A stretch of 38,007 nucleotides of DNA. Origin: Veillonella sp. KGMB01456. Its GTDB lineage: Bacteria; Bacillota; Negativicutes; Veillonellales; Veillonellaceae. The position numbers were made by a program, and so were the translations under genes. Below the pieces are notes generated by a model. It made no database searches and had not been told where the DNA came from. It saw only the letters and a program-made list of their open reading frames with translations. This document shows, piece after piece, positions 31,903 through 38,007 of this stretch. Every line of letters starts with the position of its first letter. Position 1 is the first letter of the stretch. The stretch is from assembly GCF_023051165.1 (NCBI RefSeq), contig NZ_JALKIG010000021.1, positions 1-38,007 on the forward strand, given 5' to 3'.

Positions 31903-32682
31903 TCACCTCTGACTGTTAATCATATGAGCCAAACGGCCGGCGCCGAAGCCGTTATCGATGTTCACTACGCCGACTCCGGCGGCACAAGAATTTAACATAG
32001 ATAGCAAGGCGGCTAAGCCTTTAAAGTTGGCGCCATAGCCTACACTGGTGGGCACGGCTATAATCGGTTTCGTCACAAGCCCACCGATGACACTGGCCAG
32101 AGCACCTTCCATGCCCGCTACTACAATAACGACATTGGCGGATGTAATATCATCTAAACGATGAAACAGACGATGAATGCCCGCTACGCCCACATCATAA
32201 ATGCGAGTCACTTCATTCCCCATAAGCTCCGCGGTTACCGCTGCTTCTTCGGCGATTGGAATATCACTTGTCCCCGCTGTTACTACCGCAATAGTACGGC
32301 CCTCATTGTGTATGACTTTATCACTATGACGATAAATAATGCGACTCGTTTCATCGTATTCAATTTCAGGAATGACCGTTTTTAACGCATCATAAATGCT
32401 CTGTCTCGCTCTGGTGCCCATATACGTACCGTAGTGTAAATTCAGTTCTTTTAGAATCGTAATACACTGTTCATCGGTTTTACCTTCACAATAGACCACT
32501 TCGGGAAAACCCTGTCGTTTGGCTCGATCCAAATCGAGTACGGCATCTTGTAAATTGCGCGACCGTTCTTCTTTTTGGACCGCTTGACTAATCAATTCGG
32601 TAATCGATGACTTACATTCTTCTAACTCAAGGGAACCGTTTTTATAAGCTTTTAAAATTTGGCTGATGTCCTGTTCATTCAT
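31903..32682 (-). CDS. larB: LarB, pyridinium-3,5-biscarboxylic acid mononucleotide synthase
   Basis: Carboxylates and hydrolyses nicotinic acid adenine dinucleotide in the first step of nickel-pincer cofactor synthesis. The 259-residue protein has an N-terminal helical part and a PurE-like C-terminal domain: AVVTAGTSDIPIAEEAAVTAELMG, VGVAGIHRLFHRL, VVVAGMEGALASVIGGLVTKPIIAVPTSVGYG and GVGVVNIDNGFGAG. The frame opens 11 codons upstream, but the ATG at 32682 overlaps the stop of the methylase gene by one base (TAATG), indicating coupled translation, and I choose it. LarC's C-terminal domain follows; LarE and LarA are not seen here. Confidence 0.93.
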   Translation of the reverse strand: MNEQDISQILKAYKNGSLELEECKSSITELISQAVQKEERSRNLQDAVLDLDRAKRQGFPEVVYCEGKTDEQCITILKELNLHYGTYMGTRARQSIYDALKTVIPEIEYDETSRIIYRHSDKVIHNEGRTIAVVTAGTSDIPIAEEAAVTAELMGNEVTRIYDVGVAGIHRLFHRLDDITSANVVIVVAGMEGALASVIGGLVTKPIIAVPTSVGYGANFKGLAALLSMLNSCAAGVGVVNIDNGFGAGRLAHMINSQR

Positions 32683-33461
32683 TATAACCAACTCTCTCTC
32701 ACTGCATACATGCATAAAGCGGCCGCTACCGATAAATTAAGGGACTCAATAGGTCCGTACATAGGTATAGTTATCCGATTATGGGCCATGTTGAACCACG
32801 CTTCACTGAGCCCATTTGCTTCATTGCCTAAAAATAATAAGGTTTGCTTCGCAAATGTTACATCTTGAATAGCCTCAGCATTATCTAAGGCGGTGGCATA
32901 GGCCGTTAACTGACTGTTTTTCATTAGACCCGCCACATCTTCCATGGTAACATTCTCAAAAATCGGTATTTTAGTGATGGCACTCATGGTGCTGCGAACA
33001 GTCTTTTCATTATAAGGGTCTACACTGCCTTTAGTTAAAAAGAGCCCCTTCGCACCGGCCGCTAAAGCGGTACGAATAATAGTCCCCAAATTACCGGGAT
33101 CTTGCACTTCATCAAGTAACACATATAAACCATCGGTAATAACTAAATCGTTAATATCATGAGTTTGCTTTTTCACAATGGCAACGATGCCTTGGCCGTT
33201 AACGGTAGATTCGATGGTATGCATCAAATCACTGCTCACCGACCATAACTTGATGCCTCGTTGCTCCGCCTCCGATATTATTGACTCGCAGTTACTGTCT
33301 TCTTTTACAAAAATCGTAGTTACCAATCCCGTGGCCATCATATCACTTACGGTACGAAGACCTTCCGCTAAATATTCACCATGTAATTTGCGGTATTTTT
33401 TGCGCTGCAAAGATTGTGCATATTTTAATGTTTTATTATCTTTTGACGTAATGAGCTCCAA
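32682..33461 (-). CDS. TrmH-family RNA 2'-O-methyltransferase
   Basis: A 259-residue SPOUT methyltransferase with an N-terminal substrate-binding domain (about 1-90, RKKYRKLHGEYLAEGLRTV) and the knotted SAM domain with motifs LLDEVQDPGNLGTIIRTALAAGAKGL, LLFLGNEANGLSE and ITIPMYGPIESLNLSVAAALCMYA. It resembles RlmB and its relatives that methylate a guanosine in 23S rRNA; the exact site cannot be told. GGGAGG lies ten bases before a TTG at 33461, two bases past the ABC gene stop, and this is taken as the start. It is coupled to larB downstream. Confidence 0.9.
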   Translation of the reverse strand: MELITSKDNKTLKYAQSLQRKKYRKLHGEYLAEGLRTVSDMMATGLVTTIFVKEDSNCESIISEAEQRGIKLWSVSSDLMHTIESTVNGQGIVAIVKKQTHDINDLVITDGLYVLLDEVQDPGNLGTIIRTALAAGAKGLFLTKGSVDPYNEKTVRSTMSAITKIPIFENVTMEDVAGLMKNSQLTAYATALDNAEAIQDVTFAKQTLLFLGNEANGLSEAWFNMAHNRITIPMYGPIESLNLSVAAALCMYAVRESWL

Positions 33462-33463
33462 CC

Positions 33464-35242
33464 TTATTTCGCCTCCCAAAGTGCAAAGAATTCACCCTTT
33501 TGTGCAATTAATGATTCATAATCCCCCTGCTCTACAATTTGTCCGTGCTTAATCATATAAATACAATTAGCCGAACGAATAGTCGATAAACGATGGGCAA
33601 TGCTGATAATCGTTTTTTCACCGCGAATCGTTTCAATGGATTCTTGAATCAATTGTTCCGTATGACTGTCAATATGAGCGGTTGCTTCGTCAAAGATAAG
33701 AACCTTGCGATCGCGCACCAAGACGCGAGCTAACGCTAACAACTGCTTCTGACCGGTGGATAATAAAGAACCTAAATAACCAACCGGCGTATTATAGCCT
33801 TGCGGCAATCGTTCAATCATAGCGTGCAAATGGGCCTTTTTAGCCGCTTTTATGAGATTCTCTTCCGGAATTGTGTCATCGTAGAGGGAGAGATTTTCAC
33901 GAATAGTCCCTTTGAACAAATGACTGTCTTGGAATACATAGCCCATGACTTTTCGCAAGACAGCCGGTGCATAAACGGCTGTATCATAGCCGTTTATGCG
34001 AATCGTACCTTTAGTAGGACGGTAAAAGCCCATTAATAAGCTCATCAAGGTAGATTTACCGCCCCCGGACGGTCCTACGATGCCTACAAATTGCCCACCG
34101 TCGATGGCAATGGAAATATCTTTTAAGGCATAATTATCGGAATCATCATAGGAAAACCACACATGGTCAAATTCAATGGTGTTAATCGTTTTAAACTCTT
34201 CCGGAATCGCCACTGCTTCAATGGTCGTGTCGGACTCTTCATTAATAATCGGCACCAAACGCTCCGCACCGGCTAAGGCACTTTGCAAGTTATTATATTT
34301 TTCGGCGATTTCTTTAATCGGCTGGAAAAATTTATCCATATATTGGATGAAGGCAAATACTGTACCTGCTTCCGTCACCGAATCGAACCAATTGGTAAAA
34401 CTGAAAATAGCGATAAAAATGACGAACAGTAAGCCGTCCACAATCGGACGGAAGATGGCGAAGGTTTTAACCTCGAATAAACCGGCTTCTAAAAATTCAC
34501 GACTGATGCGGTCATACTGCTTCGCCATAATCTTTTCACCCACATAGGATTTAATAATGACGATGAAGTTGAGCATCTCCTGCACCGACGTATTGGAAGC
34601 CGCCAATTTGGTACGGACACCGCGGAACGCTTTACGGCTGTATTTTTGATAAATAAAAATAATAACCGCCATAATCGGCACCAGTAAGGAGACTAAGGAC
34701 GCCAATTTTACGTCGATGGCAAACATGGATATTAAAATACCGATAATCATGAGCACACTGCTGCCCAATTTTAACACTACGTCGGTATACAAAGTGCGCA
34801 GTGATTCCGTATCATTGGTTACCCGGGTAACCAAGTTACCGATTGGCAATTGCCCGAAATGAGCCGGTGTGCGCGCTAAAATCTTGGAAAATACTATATT
34901 TCGAATTTCAAAAATAATGCTTTGACCGAATTTTTGTAATGTATAATTTTGTACAAACAAAGCAATAATACTGAAGCATATCGTCATAAAGTAGATACCG
35001 GCATACTCTGTAATAATGCCGATGTCTCGTTGCGGAAAAGCCGTATCGATTACGGTTTTCATCAAAAGCGGGCGCAGTAAGTCGAGGCCCATGGCAATCA
35101 ATAAAAACAGCGCTGCCCACAAAAGCAGGAAGGAATGCGGTTTTATATATTGACCTAAACGGCTTAGTAGCAAGATATCTTGATGCTTCGTTAACTGCGC
35201 TTCTTCCTGTACCGTATAGGAACTGGTATGTTGCTTGCTCAT
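33464..35242 (-). CDS. Heterodimeric ABC exporter subunit B (canonical Walker B, altered signature)
   Basis: A 592-residue half-transporter with six membrane helices (about 35-325) and a C-terminal ATPase. Walker A is GIVGPSGGGKST, Walker B is VLIFDEATAHID with the catalytic glutamate, and the H-loop ISIAHRLS is intact. The ABC signature is LLSTGQ in place of LSGGQ. Combined with the partner encoded at 35239-36984, this is the pattern of BmrCD/LmrCD-type exporters having one degenerate ATP site. Its start overlaps the partner's stop by four bases. Substrate is unknown; drugs, lipids or peptides are possible. Confidence 0.92.
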   Translation of the reverse strand: MSKQHTSSYTVQEEAQLTKHQDILLLSRLGQYIKPHSFLLLWAALFLLIAMGLDLLRPLLMKTVIDTAFPQRDIGIITEYAGIYFMTICFSIIALFVQNYTLQKFGQSIIFEIRNIVFSKILARTPAHFGQLPIGNLVTRVTNDTESLRTLYTDVVLKLGSSVLMIIGILISMFAIDVKLASLVSLLVPIMAVIIFIYQKYSRKAFRGVRTKLAASNTSVQEMLNFIVIIKSYVGEKIMAKQYDRISREFLEAGLFEVKTFAIFRPIVDGLLFVIFIAIFSFTNWFDSVTEAGTVFAFIQYMDKFFQPIKEIAEKYNNLQSALAGAERLVPIINEESDTTIEAVAIPEEFKTINTIEFDHVWFSYDDSDNYALKDISIAIDGGQFVGIVGPSGGGKSTLMSLLMGFYRPTKGTIRINGYDTAVYAPAVLRKVMGYVFQDSHLFKGTIRENLSLYDDTIPEENLIKAAKKAHLHAMIERLPQGYNTPVGYLGSLLSTGQKQLLALARVLVRDRKVLIFDEATAHIDSHTEQLIQESIETIRGEKTIISIAHRLSTIRSANCIYMIKHGQIVEQGDYESLIAQKGEFFALWEAK

Positions 35243-36984
35243 TGGTCCCCTCCTTCCTCAGCTACACCGATAAGCGGTTCATCAAGCTGCTGGGCATATA
35301 AGCGATAATACTCGCCTTCTTTGGCCATAAGCGCTTCATGAGTACCTTCTTCGACAATGGTACCTTCTTTAAAAACAATAATGCGATCCGCTTCGCGGAG
35401 TGCTTCCAAACGTTGGGAAATGAATAATAAACTTTGATTACGACCTTGGCGTAAGGTGTTTATAATCGTACCGGCACTGATGGTATCCAAAGCGGAAAAA
35501 CTATCATCCAGGAGCAAGTACGGTGCATTTTTATAAAGACCGCGAGCAATATTAACACGCTGTTTTTGACCGCCCGATAAATCGGTGCCCCCTTCTTTTA
35601 GACGTTTAGCCGCCGGCGCCAGGCGCTCGCTTAAATCACGAGTTAAAGCCGCTCGTTCAGCCGCTTGGGAAAGTTCCAGCGTATGATCTGACGCTTCCCC
35701 AAAGGCGATATTTTCACCGATAGTAGTGCCTAACAAATATGGTTCCGGCGGTACATAGGCAATGCTGCGACGCAGCACTTGAAGCGGCATGGACGTAATA
35801 TCTTCGTCCCCCACATAAATACTGCCTTGCGGCGTATCGTGTAAGCGCAATAGCAATTTAAATAGCGTAGATTTACCGGACCCCGGTCCACCGACGATGC
35901 CGATAAATTCACCCGGTTTAATCGTTAAGTTTACGTCGTGAAGCATAGGTACTTTTGTTTCCGGATAGGTAAAGGTTAAATCTTTAACGGTAAGTGTGGT
36001 CAATGGTAACTCCCGTTCCTCGTCGGTTGGTTTTTCTTCTTCAATCATGAGGAAATCGTAAATACGATCCAAAGAGGCCAACCCTTTTTGAAGAACCGAT
36101 AACAAGGAGCCAATACCCATAATTGGGCCGATAATTAAGCTCAAATAGCCGTTGACTGCTACGAAATCGCCTACGGTAATTTCATTGGCAATGATTAAGC
36201 GACCGCAGATAAAAATGGCGATGGCGTGACACATAAAAGGAGCTACGAAAGTGAGCGGTGCCAAGATTGAATCAAGGAAGGCAACACGCATGTTCTTGTC
36301 ATAATTCACCTTGTTAATGTTATTAAAACGCCATAAACTGCGCATTTCACGGTTAAAGGCACGAATCACCGGCATGCCGAGGAATAGCTCTTGAGCGAAC
36401 TCCGTTAAGTCGCTATACGTATTCTGCGCTTCTTTTTGACGCTTACGCATGCGGCGACTCACGGTGAGCATACCGGTCAGAATAAACGGCATCGGTAGTA
36501 AGGTAAGTACCGTCAAGGAAACGCTGATTTCTTTAGCCATCAAGAAGAATGAAAAAATACCGAAAAAGATGGCATCTACTAAAATCATTACCCCCAGGCC
36601 TAAGGAAACGCGCAAGGATGTTACGTCATTGGTCATTAAGGCCATAACCTTACCGGGGCCGTTTTTTTCATAATAGGCAGTAGGAATATATAATGCGTGA
36701 TCAAATAAACGACGACGCAGTAAAAATTCAAAGCGACGAATGGACCCCAACAGCAAATGTCGGGATGAAAATTTTAGCACAGTGATAACAATAGCTAACA
36801 TAAAAAAGTACCCTATATATGTAGTAAGGCCTTCCTTACCGTAATATAAGGTGTTAATGGCTTCCCCGATGAGGCGCGGAACATATAAAAACAGAATGTT
36901 AATCGTAATCAGAATCAAAACGCCCAGCAAATAGACGGGCCCATAACCTTTAAAAAATTGTGAAAAAATAGTCAGTTTTTTCAT
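35239..36984 (-). CDS. Heterodimeric ABC exporter subunit A (degenerate catalytic residues)
   Basis: A 581-residue half-transporter with six membrane helices (about 15-310) and an ATPase domain. Walker A is GIVGGPGSGKST and the signature is a canonical LSGGQ (GTDLSGGQKQR). Walker B is LLLDDSFSALD, with aspartate where the catalytic glutamate belongs, and the H-loop has SQR instead of SHR. These changes mirror the altered signature in the partner, giving one active and one degenerate ATP site. The frame opens at a TTG four codons earlier; the ATG at 36984, six bases after GGAG, is preferred. It is the first gene of a run continuing to larB-larC. Confidence 0.92.
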   Translation of the reverse strand: MKKLTIFSQFFKGYGPVYLLGVLILITINILFLYVPRLIGEAINTLYYGKEGLTTYIGYFFMLAIVITVLKFSSRHLLLGSIRRFEFLLRRRLFDHALYIPTAYYEKNGPGKVMALMTNDVTSLRVSLGLGVMILVDAIFFGIFSFFLMAKEISVSLTVLTLLPMPFILTGMLTVSRRMRKRQKEAQNTYSDLTEFAQELFLGMPVIRAFNREMRSLWRFNNINKVNYDKNMRVAFLDSILAPLTFVAPFMCHAIAIFICGRLIIANEITVGDFVAVNGYLSLIIGPIMGIGSLLSVLQKGLASLDRIYDFLMIEEEKPTDEERELPLTTLTVKDLTFTYPETKVPMLHDVNLTIKPGEFIGIVGGPGSGKSTLFKLLLRLHDTPQGSIYVGDEDITSMPLQVLRRSIAYVPPEPYLLGTTIGENIAFGEASDHTLELSQAAERAALTRDLSERLAPAAKRLKEGGTDLSGGQKQRVNIARGLYKNAPYLLLDDSFSALDTISAGTIINTLRQGRNQSLLFISQRLEALREADRIIVFKEGTIVEEGTHEALMAKEGEYYRLYAQQLDEPLIGVAEEGGDQ

Positions 36985-37097
36985 TATCGTCTCCAAGAAT
37001 AGTTAGATTTTTTATTTTATCTATAAAAATAAAATGATATATTTTACTTCTATATTGTAACATAGTTTATATCACATCGAAAATCATCAATTTTTAT

Positions 37098-37126
37098 TTT
37101 ACTTATAAATTCTATCATGCTATACT
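37098..37126 (+). promoter_or_regulatory. tpx promoter
   Basis: TTTACT (37098-37103) and TATACT (37121-37126) are spaced by 17 bases. Transcription would begin near 37133, giving a leader of about 120 bases. Confidence 0.65.
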
Positions 37127-37136
37127 TAATATGGTA

Positions 37137-37182
37137 AGCGGAGTTGTACGGCATTTATAAAAATAACCGTCTCCACTTTACG
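37137..37182 (+). other. Structured 5' leader of tpx
   Basis: GTAAGCGGAG pairs with CTCCACTTTAC (one bulge, one mismatch), enclosing ACGG/CCGT and TTAT/ATAA pairs. This forms a long stem-loop at the beginning of the predicted tpx mRNA. I do not recognise it as a known riboswitch. Confidence 0.35.
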
Positions 37183-37255
37183 AGGCAGTGAAAATTGTTC
37201 TCTGTCAGATAAATTAAACATTAAATTTTGAATTAATCTTAGGAGGTTATTCATT

Positions 37256-37771
37256 ATGGAAAAACGTACCGGTGTAATTACATTCGCAGGCAATCCAATG
37301 ACATTATTAGGTAAAGAAGTAAAAGTTGGCGACGCAGCTCCTAACTTTACTGTTTTAGATAACGGCTTAGGCGCTAAAACTTTGAAAGACTACGAAGGCA
37401 AAGTAAAAATTATTTCCGTAGTTCCTTCCCTTGATACCGGCGTTTGTGACGCACAGACTCGTTGGTTCAACAAAGAAGCTACTGAGCTTTCCGACGACGT
37501 AGTTATCTTGACTATCTCCATGGACCTTCCATTCGCTCAGAAACGTTGGTGCGGTGCTGCCGGCGTTGATAACGTAATCACCCTTTCCGACCACAAAGAT
37601 GCAAGCTTCGGTGAAGCATACGGTTTCTTGATTGAAGAACTTCGTTTGTTAACTCGCGGTATCGTTGTTATCGGTAAAGACGACAAAGTTGCTTATGTTG
37701 AATATGTTCCGGAAGTAACAAGCTCCGTTAACTTTGACGCAGCTGTTGATGCTGTTAAAAAATTAATCTAA
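37256..37771 (+). CDS. tpx: Thiol peroxidase Tpx
   Basis: Atypical 2-Cys peroxiredoxin that reduces hydrogen and organic peroxides with thioredoxin. The 171-residue protein has the peroxidatic Cys64 in [16 protein letters not shown] and the resolving Cys99 in [11 protein letters not shown], with the conserved TGVCDAQT context, and the C-terminal [21 protein letters not shown] lies close ahead of the ATG. It is monocistronic, between its own promoter and a strong terminator. Its codon choice is noticeably regular (many GAC, TTC, GTT, GAA), suggesting high expression. Confidence 0.96.
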   Translation: MEKRTGVITFAGNPMTLLGKEVKVGDAAPNFTVLDNGLGAKTLKDYEGKVKIISVVPSLDTGVCDAQTRWFNKEATELSDDVVILTISMDLPFAQKRWCGAAGVDNVITLSDHKDASFGEAYGFLIEELRLLTRGIVVIGKDDKVAYVEYVPEVTSSVNFDAAVDAVKKLI

Positions 37772-37794
37772 GGATTAACTTAATTAACTCACAT

Positions 37795-37828
37795 AGAGTG
37801 TCGAGCATTGGCTCGGCACTCTTTTTTT
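37795..37828 (+). terminator. tpx terminator
   Basis: AGAGTGTCGAGC (37795-37806) pairs with GCTCGGCACTCT (37811-37822) around a four-base loop with one G-U pair, followed directly by a run of T to 37828. It is a classical intrinsic terminator. Confidence 0.93.
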
Positions 37829-37854
37829 GTCCTATAGGTCCTCACCCACTGAGC

Positions 37855-37892
37855 TCTATAAGACCCTATTTACCCTATAAGCGCCTATTTTT
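37855..37892. repeat. Short tandem repeat after tpx
   Basis: CTATAAGACCCTATTTA and CCTATAAGCGCCTATTTT are adjacent imperfect copies of an 18-19-base unit, with a third partial match CCTATAGGTCCT at 37831-37842. No coding potential is seen. Confidence 0.45.
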
Positions 37893-37902
37893 GTATGAAA
37901 AA

Positions 37903-37952
37903 GGGGCTGTAACGAAATTGAGTTTTTTAACTCACATTTCAGTTACAGCTCT
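37903..37952. repeat. Long imperfect hairpin, probable terminator for a minus-strand gene
   Basis: GCTGTAAC (37906-37913) and GTTACAGC (37942-37949) begin a stem that continues through GAAAT/ATTTC and GAGTT/AACTC. On the minus strand it is followed by CCCCTTTTT, so it likely ends a gene lying beyond the right edge; it may also be a dispersed repeat. Confidence 0.5.
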
Positions 37953-37966
37953 CTTTTCAATTAAAA

Positions 37967-38007
37967 CAAGGATATTTCCAAAATCAACAATTCTGAAAAT
38001 ATCCTTG
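37967..38007. repeat. Inverted repeat at the right window edge
   Basis: CAAGGATATTT (37967-37977) pairs perfectly with AAATATCCTTG (37997-38007) around a 19-base loop. The window ends on the last base, so the full extent is unknown. Confidence 0.5.

Noticed and set aside
33178-33552. 124-residue plus-strand open frame across the TrmH-type and ABC genes
   Set aside because: It spans the junction of two clear minus-strand genes and has no start signals.
34176-34547. 123-residue plus-strand open frame inside the ABC exporter gene
   Set aside because: It is antisense to a conserved ATPase gene, with no supporting signals or homology.
37831-38007. CRISPR array
   Set aside because: The repeats are different from each other, have no regular spacers, and no cas gene is present.
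1-38007. Prophage, toxin-antitoxin or defence island
   Set aside because: I saw no integrase, phage structural gene, restriction or toxin-antitoxin pair; nearly all genes are recognisable housekeeping or biosynthetic genes in conserved order.

Overview
This 38 kb window is a compact bacterial chromosome segment of moderate to low GC. Almost every gene lies on the minus strand; only lexA, one 113-residue unknown gene and tpx are on the plus strand. Gene content and order (nusB/xseAB/ispA/tlyA/nadK/argR/recN, a lysine riboswitch, CobD-PduX-CbiP cobalamin genes, LarB, PheB-type ACT protein) fit a Firmicutes-type genome. I infer a member of the Negativicutes, perhaps Veillonella or a relative, from overall character; no rRNA or other decisive marker is present.

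Layout, left to right. (1) 1-1510: a palindromic repeat that may be the end or remnant of an IS, then a divergent SOS module with a YneA-like LysM division inhibitor (minus) and lexA (plus). The region between them holds back-to-back promoters and LexA-box-like sites. (2) 1562-4730: diaminopimelate/lysine operon dapB-asd-dapA behind a strong promoter, a lysine riboswitch and its terminator. (3) 4777-17295: a long housekeeping block read as pepP, efp, two Asp23 proteins, nusB, a TsaD paralogue, xseA, xseB, ispA, a DUF212 membrane protein, tlyA, nadK, mnmM-like, argR, recN, with an rsuA-type pseudouridine synthase at its upstream edge. (4) 17312-23972: the late half of cobalamin synthesis in two runs, cobU-cbiP-cbiB-cobS and pduX-cobD-cobC, covering aminopropanol-phosphate supply and nucleotide-loop assembly but no corrin-ring genes. 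A PduO-type adenosyltransferase follows at 24574-25080. (5) 24089-26399: an unknown plus-strand gene, then htpX-ndk-pduO. (6) 26553-31206: a YdjC deacetylase, a YbhN-type membrane protein, an ACT-domain protein, hom and thrB. (7) 31452-36984: a heterodimeric ABC exporter, a TrmH-type RNA methylase, larB and a free-standing C-terminal LarC domain. (8) 37098-38007: tpx with its own promoter and terminator, then three inverted or direct repeats.

Intergenic gaps are short and many genes overlap by 1 to 47 bases, so much of the minus strand is probably transcribed in long operons. I found no tRNA, rRNA, CRISPR array, prophage or complete insertion sequence. The items most worth a second look are the LarC protein lacking its N-terminal half, the LexA-box layout in the yneA/lexA interval, the riboswitch-controlled lysine operon, the TsaD paralogue, the unknown gene at 24089-24430, and the cobalamin cluster without a visible cobalamin riboswitch.
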